Source: Corylus avellana
Taxonomy: Eukaryota; Streptophyta; Magnoliopsida; Fagales; Betulaceae
Length of the DNA: 64,000 bases
Direction of reading: 5' to 3'
Assembly: GCF_901000735.1 (NCBI RefSeq)
Contig: NC_081548.1
Location: 4,030,001 to 4,094,000 of the forward strand
Below are positions 32,661 to 42,920 of the stretch, piece by piece. Below the pieces are notes generated by a model. It had not been told where the DNA came from. It ran no database searches and saw nothing but the letters and a program-made list of their open reading frames with translations. The position numbers and the translations under genes were made by a program. The stretch's first letter is position 1. Every line of letters begins with the position of its first letter.

Positions 32661-33509
32661 TTATTAGTTCTTGTGTTGGCTTAATTCAGTTCCAAAATGC
32701 AGAGGCTACTACTCATGGGCTCAAACACTGATATAGAATGCTCAGAATCCAATCTCCACCGTTCATAATGTAGATTCATGTGTTATGAACGTCCCTGCAA
32801 AATTTCAGCTCAATCGGACCACAAACGCCCATCGATCGGAGCTGTTGATGAAGACTGGACAGGCCGGGTCCGGACCCCAATTCCCCGGGTCCGGACCTCA
32901 TTTCCATAAACTAAAATCTTGCTCCGCAAAGCCGTGTCCGGACCGCCCATTAACGGGTCCGGACCCCCCGTAAGTTTTAGGCCCAAAAACGTGTTTTTAA
33001 GTGGGTTAGGTCTAGGGTTTTGTCGGGGGTATATATACATCATTATAGAAGAGAGAAGTATGAATTTTCACCCCCAGAGAGTTCGTGTGAGGCTGTGCTT
33101 GAGTGATTATTTTGTTGTGAGCCAAATTGATTCCTCTTAGAGGATTTTTGTTAGTATTGATTGTGTGCTTAATTGAAGTCTATCGGAAGGGTCCGATAAA
33201 GAAGAATCACGTTGAAGAAGATTGTGAGCGAGGAGACAAGTCGGAGGCTTGTCGATCTTACAGAGTCAAGGTCTTGCAAAGGGTTGTAAGTGGTCCTAGT
33301 GTCTGTAATCTCTGGATAATCTTTTGATAGTGATTTCCTGGGTTTGGCTGCCCCGGAGAGGTTTTACTTTTAGAACGTTTTCTAAAAGGTTTCCTCTTCG
33401 TCACCAAAATCTTTGTGTGTGATTGTTCATATTTTGGTGAATGTTTGTTTTGATATATATCTGTTAATTCCGCATAAAATTGTAATATTTATCTGTTTAG
33501 AATTTTTCA
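32661..33509 (+). repeat. Presumed 3' LTR of the gag-only element
   Basis: It follows the CCAAAGGGGGAGT polypurine tract, starts TTATTAGTTCTTGTGTTGG and ends TTAGAATTTTTCA just before copy B begins. It has four TCCGGA palindromes near 32870-32970 and a TATATATACAT element at about 33031-33041. The 5' LTR is not in the assembly, so the exact ends are inferred. Confidence 0.65.
32868..32972. repeat. GGGTCCGGACCC palindrome array in the LTR
   Basis: Four copies of a (GG)GTCCGGAC(CC) palindrome within about 100 bp (near 32868, 32888, 32935 and 32960). The GC content is far above the surroundings. Confidence 0.85.
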
Positions 33510-34026
33510 CATCCGACGTCTTTTATTATTGTAAACTGCAAGCTGCAATCTTCACTCCAAAAAAGGTGCAGAATCCCTCTCATAAAGAAAGTAATAATAT
33601 GTCTTGAGAATCCCTAAAGGGAATATGCTTAATATTAGCTAATGAGGGTTTGGGGGCAAACCTATCTAACATTCAGCAGCAGCCAGCAGGGAAAGTTTTA
33701 CAGGTAAGATTTATGGATTGAAGCAGGAGAAGCTTTCCTATACTTAACTTTCAATTCATTGTTGCTTTCCGTTGTAGCAATTGTAAAATAATTGGTTACC
33801 TAAAATGTACACAAATAGGTCCAACGCCTGGCTAATTAGTAACTCTTGTAGTTGGCAATGGGCCGTGGAATTTAAAAGATTTAAAAATAAATAAAATCAA
33901 TTAATTAACACTCAGTTTTATTTTAAAGAGAGGGAAGAAAACAAGAGGGTTAAATTATTTTCTGTGTTTGATTAATAAATAAAGAAGAAAACTAAGTTTT
34001 TTATTATTATTAATATTTTTTACTTC

Positions 34027-34265
34027 AAGGGACAGAAATTTACTTCAAACCAGTCTGAAAGAAATATCCTTCAACTCATATAAAATAGTGTCAAGTGTCT
34101 ATAAACATTTAAAATACACATTAAATTTTTAACCTCATTAATAGCCGTTTATTAATTTAGACTAAATTTAATGTATCTTTTAAATATTTACAGACACTTG
34201 ACACTATTTTACATAGGTTGAAGGATATTTTTTCCAGACCAGTTTGGAATAAATTTCTGTCTAGT
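34027..34265. mobile_element. Fold-back MITE (copy B, fuller version)
   Basis: The left arm GGGACAGAAATTTACTTCAA then ACCAGTCTG pairs with GACCAGTTTGGAATAAATTTC then TGTCT at the right. Copy A lacks about 20 bp of the left arm between two TTTACTTCAA direct repeats. Confidence 0.75.
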
Positions 34266-36630
34266 TCTTAAGTAAGTAAGAATATAATGCTAGACCCAAA
34301 ATAAACATATTTCTGTTTACTCTTTTTTTGTACCCATTAAAAAGCCACTACTAAAAAGTAAATGAAAAAAGAATTATCATCTTTCTTTTCCTATAAAAAT
34401 ATTAGTTCAGGGATGGTTCAATATGAGTTACATTAGGATCTAAGATGAGAAATTTTAATAAGGTCTTTTTTAATTAGAATTATATATATATTTCCATTTT
34501 TTTAGGAAAAATACTAGGTAGGTTATTTTCAGTATGTTTCTGCACGATAACAAATTTTTTTAATAGTACTCTTTTCAGATCTTTTTCATTTTTAATTTAT
34601 TGTTCATGATCGTTGCCAATTTTCTTGTTTTTTAATAATTTTATTTTTAAATTAACCCAAGTATACGTGTAAGTAATATGATCATTAATTGGTGCATGAC
34701 TTTTTTTCAGAATTAAAATTTTTCTTAATCTCTAGTTAACTTCATTATCTAGTTGGCTTATGTTAGATTTTGTATTTTATATATATATATATATATATTC
34801 TATCCATATCTTTCAATATACTAATTAACCATCTTCTATTAAGTTTTTTTCCACTGTTCCCAAGAGGTAGATCAATCGACAGTGGACCACGCCTCATAAA
34901 CCGGAGGTCACTAATTCAAATCCCTCTCCTCATTCCATTGTGTGGACATGTAAAAAAAAAAAAAAAAAAAAGTATTTCTCTACTTGGTAAATTTATGAAT
35001 ATATGTATTGTTAATAAATGTCTACTAACGTCATTATATCCAAATGTATCGTCATTTATAAAGACATTTGACATTTTTATATATCCATTGTCAAGAAATG
35101 CATTTTTAATCTTTTTAAGAAATGTATTAATAATGTCAAATCCTCCATAGCAACGTCGAGCGGATGGCTCCCTCTGAGAGAGAGAGAGAGAGAGAGAGAG
35201 GGAGATAATAATGAAAGAATTAATATATATATATATATATATAGAGAGGGAGAGAGAGAGAGAGGGAGAGAGAGAGATTAAATAATATGATGTAGAGTGC
35301 ATTTAAAAAGACATTAGTTATGTCCTCAAATGGTAGATCAATCGGCTAGAGACCACGTCTTATGAAGCGTTGGTCACTAGTAGATATATCCAAAAAAAAA
35401 AAAAAAATGACAATAGCTATGTCAGAAAATAAACAAAGGCGAGGAGCCGACTGTAGAGAGAGAACCTCTGACCTATTTCTAATTTTTCTTCTCATTAGGG
35501 AGGAGGGAGGGTTCCAACCCTCCCTCCTCCCCCCCTTCCCTCACCCCTTCTTTTGCTCTTGTGCATTTTTTATTTTTTTATCTTTTGTTCTGTTCGCCTT
35601 GGGGATTTTAAATTCGATTTGATCTAAGCTAGATCTATTCATTTCGGGCTTGTTAGGCCAACGATGTGCCTCTTCCTCGTCTTCTTTAGCCTCTTCGCCA
35701 CCTATTGCCGCCCTCCTCATCGCAATACTGCCACCACGCACCGACGTGGGAGCTTCACTGATGCTGCTGTTTGCTAGTTTTGAGTTTTTTTTTTCTGTAT
35801 TTTATTTTATTTTATTTTATTTTGCAGTTTATTTGTAACTTGTTTGAATAAGGTTTGTCCAGACCATTGGTTTGTGGATGTGAACAATTTTCTAGCTTTC
35901 GGGTTAAAGAGGATGAGTTCCGGCATGCGGTTTTCTACTCTCAGGGCCGAAGAATATAAGCTACTTATGTATTGAGTTGAGTTTGTTTGAAACATATCTA
36001 TTGTTACAACTGAAGATTAGTCATGGGTTAGCAAATTTTGATATCATAGATAGGTTGTTATGTATGTATCTATGACTTGTAACTTTGTAATTTTGACTAT
36101 GATTTTCTTAGACCTTTTGCTCTGTAATATAAGAGTTTTATGCTCATAATCCTTCATCAATTAATGAGACTGAAATAATTTCTCTTAAAAAAAAAAAAAA
36201 AGGCATTAGCTAAAAATAAAAAATAATAATAAAAGAAAGTAATACATTAACTAAAAATTAAGAAAAGTGAGTATTCTTTAATAATCTTAAGCCGCCATAT
36301 CCGTTTGTCCAGACTCATAACAATATAAATTAAAAGTTGTCATTTCTCCGCATAAACCTACAATATTAAATTAACTAAAAACATCTGAAACTTTAAAAGT
36401 ATTTAATTTAATTGCTACATGAAACGACTCTTGGATTAACTTTTAGGCCACCAAATTTGTAGCTCCAATCGAACTTCGTGCTAATCAAGTGTAGCTCAAA
36501 TCATTGCATATATATAGCCGTGATTTAGAGCACGCCGCGTGCTCAAGCAGCAAAAATTTTTTTTTTTAATATTTTAATAAAAAATAAAAAAAAATTGTCA
36601 GCGTGCTTGTGCTTGTGCTATTTATCTTCA

Positions 36631-36667
<37 letters not shown>

Positions 36668-36721
36668 GATCAGGTTGATGGACCACTTGCCAGGCAAAAA
36701 AATACAATTAGAGGGACACTC

Positions 36722-37019
36722 CATTGGTTTCAGTGCCTACCTTCCATTGGCATCCTTTTGGATGCCTTGTTCGTTGCTTGCTTGTGAGGTATCTTCGGAT
36801 AGCTCCGGGTTTTGCCTTTGTAATTGGTTTTAGCGGCCCTTCTAGAGAGGCTCGGGTCATTTATGACCCATTGCCTATTATTTGTTTGTATTTTCTGCAC
36901 TATAATTTTTGTTTTGGATATATTGTTGGGGTGTCTACCCCTTTTTTAATGTTTTAATCCTTGTATCTGCTCCTTATTTGCTTATAAAAAAAAATAAATT
37001 AAAAAAAAAAAAAAAAAAA
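36722..37019 (+). mobile_element. Short poly(A) retroposon (copy B)
   Basis: Same insertion as 28816-29093, with a longer, interrupted A-rich tail and the flanking GGGACACTC repeated after the tail. Confidence 0.75.
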
Positions 37020-37575
37020 GGGACACTCACTGCCATTAGAGTGACACCCGCCGTAAACTCTCTTTATAAATACTTAATTAACTTATTCATCGTAGGCTTT
37101 TTGTGGGTTTTGATTGCCCATTTCCTTATTTTGTAGGCGGCCAGTCCAACATTCTGCCTGTGTAAAAATTGAGTAATGCTATAAGTCACTTTTATGATCT
37201 CTTTATGTCACTTTAAAAATGATATGACTTTTAAAATTACTATTAAGCTTATGATTAATTATTATTGAATTTTGATCAAATAGTAATTTTAAAAGTACTT
37301 CATTTTAGAATTACTCTCGAAAATTTACTCTTGCGGTATAGATTATTTTGGGTAAATCAAACTATTGCACCATTGCAGACTATAGCTTCATTCCTATTAA
37401 AGAACACTAAATCCAAATTTCCAAAATTAAATAAATAAATAAAAAAAACAGAAATAGAGAGAAGATATACACTAGAATCTAAAAATATTTGGTAAAATGG
37501 TTTAATAAATAGTAACAATATCCTTTATGCCACAAGAGGCGCAAAAACCTGAACAGTCTTCTACCAACCAAGAGA

Positions 37576-38033
37576 CAGGCAAGCAAAGCAGAGCTAATGG
37601 CAACCTAACAAGTAGAGTATCCACAACAAATATATAACGTAAATTAAACTGAGAGCTCCGAGAGAGAGAGAGAGAGAGAGAAAGAGAGATCACCTACCCC
37701 TCCTCTCTCTCACTGTTCCTTCTAGGTTTTCTTCCCACACTCCCCTATCTCTCGTTCTCTCCGCCTTCACTTTCGGCTTCACCAACCATTTCCCAGCCTT
37801 TCGGATACCCATTTCTTCAAACTTTCTTTCTAATCTCAGCTTCCATTGGTTACAAATCATACCCTTTTCTCAATTTTCTCTGAAAAAAGATGGGGTTTTT
37901 GGATACCGCATCTGTCCAAAACCGAATCTCTCTCGCCCAAACGCTCTGAATTTGGTTAGAAACCATGAAAACAGTGTCTTTGGCTGTTCGCTGAAACCCC
38001 TTGAAAGATAGCATATTTGCGAGGTTCTGATCA
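37576..38033 (+). other. BT1 5' region and leader
   Basis: It contains a GA microsatellite (about 37662-37690) followed by CT-rich sequence (37695-37760), typical of plant 5' UTRs. The transcription start is not fixed. No upstream gene is present. Confidence 0.5.
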
Positions 38034-41000
38034 ATGGGTAGGAGAGGCATCCAACTGTTCGATGATAAACGAGATGGTTTTTTCTCTGTTTGTGATTTGG
38101 GCTCTCAGTGGAGCCTACAAGATGGGTCCTTTCACCCCGGAGGCTTATTCGCCAGCGTTGGTCAGGTCGGAATGGGTGCCTTCACGCCTAATCCTCCGGA
38201 TTCCCGAGACAATGGTGGCGTGAAGGTACCGTACGCGGATTTGTGCGCCAAGTACATGTCGTCCCTGGAGGGGTTTCGGATAGTCGGAGTGCGGGAAGGG
38301 GAGGAGGGGATTGTGACGAAGAAGAAGAGGAATGGTGGTCTTCAGTTGAAGATTAAGGTCTCAAATCCTTCGCTTAGGAGGTTGATAAGCGGCGCGATAG
38401 CCGGGGCGGTGTCTCGAACGGCAGTGGCGCCGCTGGAGACGATAAGGACGCATTTGATGGTTGGGAGTAGCGGGCATTCTACTACCGAGGTGTTCCAAAA
38501 TATCATGAACACTGACGGATGGAAGGGGCTGTTTAGGGGCAATTTTGTTAATGTAATTCGAGTTGCGCCTAGCAAGGCGATAGAGGTAATAAAATAGATA
38601 TCTAATATCTAATTTAGTCCCCTTTTTTTTTGTTTATTATAAATATTTTATTTGTGCTTTATTGATTGCTTGGTTTGCATTTACTGTATTGTTAATTTTG
38701 GTCACTTGGTTTGATTTAGATAAGAATTCTGTTGTTGGTTGGTGACGTTGCTTGTACATTCTGCAAACTATATGTTCTTTTTTGTTTATGCCTACAGTAT
38801 TTTTTTTTTAACTTTTTCTAAACTTTAGTTTGTTTCCTTGATGTCATCAGTTTTCGTTTATATCACTCAGAGCATGAAAGTAAGACAATTGGGTTGTGGA
38901 ACTGCGTTGCTCACTGCATTTTTGTTGTGGTTTCTTATTGACTTATTGCTAGAGATGGTTCCTGTTTTGGTGATTTCTGATGCCTTTTTTATGAGATGTT
39001 TTAAGGATGAGTATTTAAGTTCAGATGGAAGTATACATTTGCATCCGTGGTAGCTTTTTGGCAAAAGGTTTGTGAAATGAAAAGAGAGTAATGATGCTAT
39101 ATTTTCGTAAGTTGATAGCTTATAAGAAATTTGCTTGAACTGAGATAGGCATTGTAGGGAAGAAAATTTGCTTTCAAGGATGAAACAACTGGATTTCCCA
39201 CCTGATTCTGCCTCTCTTTGAAAATGTTTGCTAAAATAAAATATTAATTTTTTTTATTTGAACAGACTCATCTAGAAAAGAAAAATAACGCAGATTTCTT
39301 CATCTCATGTAGCATCACTTGCAAGAAGTATGTAATGATTTTTATTTCAATTTGGACTGATCCCAAGTGCTATACGCTTGACACTGTTTTACAATTACAG
39401 TCAATGCTCAGCTCTCCGCTTATTAAAGCAATCAATTATATATGAAAGGGTAACTTGCAATTGCTCAATGACATCTCTGGCTCACTTGTGCTTTCGTTTG
39501 GCTTAACACGTTTTTGAGATAAGCATTTTTGTTGTAGACTGTGTGTCCATTTCATGTTTGTCAATTTATACACATTTATACCTGCAAAAAAACCATCTTT
39601 AGGTTCCCACTTTTTAACAAGCAGATGTAGGTTACATCTGTTCAAAAGGTGTTTTATGTGTATGGTTGCATTTTAGTTGTTATGATAGTTTCAAACTTGA
39701 TGTCATTAGTTTACCTTATCCAGAACAAGTGCTAATTTTCTCGAGACCTAGATGTATATAATATCACTGGTTATAATTGCATATCTTTTTTCTTGTTCAA
39801 ATTTTATGATCATACTTGCTTTTGAAGCTACTTTATATTGACATCAAATTTGGCTTTATGTTTGACATTAAAAGGTCATTGTTGCTTTGAAGGTTGCCTT
39901 GTTTTCTCTGTCAGCTCTTGTGGCATGCATCTTTTTGACAGTTATACATAAATGTACAGAATTAGGACTCGAGGACTTTATGAGTTGTGCTGGTTAACGC
40001 TAGCCACACTAGCCCAAGTTTGATCACCTGCTATGTTTATTAGTGTAGTATTAAGTACATGGAGAACAAAAGAATTGGTTGCTAACTTCCTTATCCCAGT
40101 GAAATTGGTCTCTCCTGTTCCAGTAGTGATTAATTTTTCTTTTTCTAAGTCCTCCTATCAACATAGGTATAAGGTGGTGGTTTGTGAGGCTTGATTTCAT
40201 TTTCTGAAAATTGGGATGCCGATTTGTTTAGGATTGGGAGAATTCCCAGGCACTAATCAACTTTTGTGGTCAGTAGAACATTCGTCTGACTTGCCTTAAC
40301 GTTGTCCCCATAGCCTTGACTAGGAGCCTGTTTGGGATTGCGTTTGAGAAATAGAGCTTTTAAGTCAAAAAGAGCTTTTGGGCAAAAGCTTCATTTTTAA
40401 GCTTTTGCCAAAAGTACGTTTTGGCCATTTTTAGACTTTTTGGACCCTTAAAAGCGCTTTTTAATTTTTTTACTAAACAAGTACTTTTTTTTCAAACGGA
40501 CTTTTTGAGTGTTGAAAGCACTTTTAGGCCCTCAAACGTAATCCCAAACAGGCCCTAAACCTTTACTTCAACATTAGCAATACTGAAGAAGTAATTCTTC
40601 ATGTCAATCTTATATCTAACTCTCTTTACTGTAGAAATTATCATCTATGTCATTCTGAATATTTAACTCTCCAAATCTACAGTGATATGCTTTTGGCATG
40701 AAATCACATTGTCCTCAAGAACAAGCTTGAGTCACTTAGTGAAATTTGTTAATTTCCTCTTGTATAATAAACATCTTTTTTGTAGAACTTTTGTTACTGG
40801 GAAAAGAAGACGAAAGAATACAAATCAGAGAAAGTCACATGGTGCTTTTCTGAGGGGTATGGACAGTTGCTGTTGCACACTTACACGTAATCTGTGCTCC
40901 ACTTTTAGAAGCATTAATTATATCTTACATCATCGAGAATAAGATATGTCATCACTGCGGAGATGGCCTCTTGACTTTTAAAGTCATAACAAAAGCAATT

Positions 41001-41963
41001 GGTCACATTAAGTTTGCTACATAGTATTTGGTAGCTTCTTGAATTCTTTTATCATCACAAATAGTTTTTCTGCTATTAAGTCTGTTGAACCTGGTTATGT
41101 TCCCTATTTCTTCTCAATCTGAATTGAATGTGTCCAAGGAATAATTTTGCATACACTTGGACACAGAAAAGAGAGGTGTTTCATATATTAAGCTTTAAAA
41201 TTTGACTTTGTATCTAATTTTCTGTGCTATTCTCTCTACCAGCTATTTGCTTACGATACAGTCAACAAGCAATTGTCACACAAACCTGGGGAACAGCCCA
41301 AACTCCTAATTCCTGCCTCTTTAGTTGCTGGGGCCTGTGCTGGAGTCAGCTCAACTTTGTGCACATATCCTCTTGAGTTACTCAAGACCCGACTAACTGT
41401 AGAGGTAATCATAGATCAAAATCAGAAATCATGTTTTTATCTCCAGTATAAATGTTATGGTAAATTTAAGGGTGGTCTGTGTTTTGCAGAGAGGCGTTTA
41501 CAATGGTTTATTTGATGCATTTTTAAAAATACTAAGAGAAGAGGGGCCTGCAGAACTCTACAGAGGCCTTACCCCTAGTCTTATTGGGGTAATTCCATAT
41601 GCTGCAACCAACTACTTCGCCTACGACACATTAAGGAAAGCCTACCGGAAAATTTTCAAGCAAGAGAAGATCGGCAACATCGAAACTCTTTTGATTGGGT
41701 CAGCTGCCGGAGCTATTTCAAGTAGTGCAACTTTCCCACTTGAGGTGGCTCGCAAGCACATGCAGGTGGGGGCTCTGAGTGGAAGGCGGGTATACAAGAA
41801 TGTGCTCCATGCACTTGCAAGCATATATGAACAAGAAGGGATTCTAGGATTGTATAGAGGGCTGGGCCCTAGCTGCATGAAGTTAGTTCCTGCTGCCGGG
41901 ATTTCTTTCATGTGCTATGAAGCATGCAAGAGGATACTGGTGGAGGATGAAGAGGAAGCATGA
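38034..41963 (+). CDS. BT1: Adenine nucleotide transporter BT1-like, mitochondrial carrier family
   Basis: Three exons: 38034-38585, 41243-41404 and 41490-41963, with GT-AG introns in frame, giving 395 aa, close to Arabidopsis BT1. The N-terminus MGRRGIQLFDDKRDGFFSV matches the BT1 start and precedes a ~110-residue plastid/mitochondrial targeting region. Three carrier repeats follow, each with the P-x-(D/E)-x-x-(K/R) signature: PLETIR at 133, PLELLK at 227 and PLEVAR at 321, six membrane helices in all. Plant BT1 proteins of dicots export newly made adenylates (AMP, ADP, ATP) across the plastid inner envelope and may also enter mitochondria; monocot paralogues carry ADP-glucose. Intron 1 (2.66 kb) contains a MITE at 40323-40555. 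The gene converges on the Alba gene, with about 960 bp between stop codons. Confidence 0.93.
40323..40555. mobile_element. PIF/Harbinger-type MITE in BT1 intron 1
   Basis: Ends GGAGCCTGTTTGGGATTGCG and the complement of CGTAATCCCAAACAGGCCC. Flanking triplets are CTA and TAA (imperfect duplication). Subterminal AAAAGAGCTTTT-type repeats occur. It is related to the elements at 13694 and 21720. Confidence 0.75.
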
Positions 41964-42920
41964 GACAGTTTTTTTGGAAGGATACTACTGGTGGAGGATG
42001 AAAAGGGAAGCATAAGACAGTTTTTTGGAAGCAACAAAAATTCACATAATGCACATCTCTCGCAGCAAAGGAGGAAGTGAGAGTACTCCTTTTTCATGTG
42101 CCCAAGGTCAAGTTAATTTTGTTTTTGTTTTTGTTTTTTTACTCCGCGACTGGAATTTTTTTATTTATTTTTATTTTTGTGACTCAGTTCAAGGAGGTTT
42201 GTGAGGTTACATCTGATGTTTTTGGAAAATAAGAAAATCAAGTTTAAAGAATGCTAGTGCTATCAATTTTGTCACCATGGATGCCACTTTCTTCCTCATG
42301 CCGGAACGTATTGGTGCATTCTCTTGTTATGTGCTTTAGACCATTGCTTTTATGCTCTTCTAACATTTTAAAACGGATATAGATTTCCAGAATTTGTTAC
42401 TTAACAACAAATGTTAGTTTCTATAGAACTTATCTGCCCGAAGAAGAACAATGAAACTATTTTAAACTGTGTCCACTACTTTTCAACGTTTAAAATATCC
42501 TGTCGCTTTCCTCAGCTTTTTAAATAGATAGAGGTGGGAGATTGTTCAGAGACGACCATTGAAGCCACTTCCACGGGACTATTTGACGTCAATAATTAAG
42601 ATTGTAAAATTAGGTAGAGCACAATGACGTGGTTTGGGGATGTCACTCTAGATCGACAGACATGGAGATCAACAAAGTTGGACGCTCAACCGAGAGAGGG
42701 CACTAAATATCCACACATCAGGGAAGAAGCAGGTGCTAACAAATTTGAATTTTGAATAGCAAAGGATATAGTTTACAAAAACACCTAGAAGAAATATGAT
42801 GGCAGCTGATTAACTAAACAAAGCCAATCTAAGAAACAATATTATAGATGTCCATGATTAAAAAAAAAAAAAAAAACTTAACAGCAAGTGCACCAATCTA
42901 ATTGCAGAAAACATTTCACT
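41964..42920. other. Convergent 3' regions of BT1 and Alba
   Basis: It holds both 3' UTRs. A small imperfect repeat of the BT1 3' end (GATACTGGTGGAGGATGA, then AGACAGTTTTTTTGGAAG) occurs just after the stop (about 41932-42030). No other gene is present. Confidence 0.6.

Larger units (their letters stand above)
29752..33509 (+). mobile_element. Gag-only (TR-GAG-like) LTR retrotransposon, 5'-truncated at the gap
   Basis: The visible part is the gag coding region (29752-31390), about 1.3 kb of non-coding AT-rich internal DNA (31391-32650) without protease, integrase or reverse transcriptase, polypurine tracts (AAAAAGGGGGAGT at about 32580 and CCAAAGGGGGAGT at 32649-32660), and a presumed 3' LTR (32661-33509). 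The 5' LTR and gag start fall in the N gap. Gag-bearing elements without pol depend on the enzymes of autonomous copia relatives. The LTR end (TTTTTCA at 33509) abuts CATCC, which is also found at the empty site in copy A. Confidence 0.8.
33510..37575. repeat. Duplicated block, copy B (4066 bp)
   Basis: Collinear with 25659-29651. It carries the same nested insertions: fold-back MITE at 34027-34265, SINE at 34854-34970, short SINE at 35325-35407, poly(A) retroposon to about 36202, and the small retroposon at 36722-37019. It begins immediately after the retrotransposon LTR and continues without a break into the BT1 5' region, so this copy is joined to the downstream gene. Confidence 0.95.

Noticed and set aside
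38342..38575. Minus-strand open frames inside BT1 and similar ones inside CESA1 exons
   Set aside because: They are shadows of the true exons, whose families are clear on the other frame.
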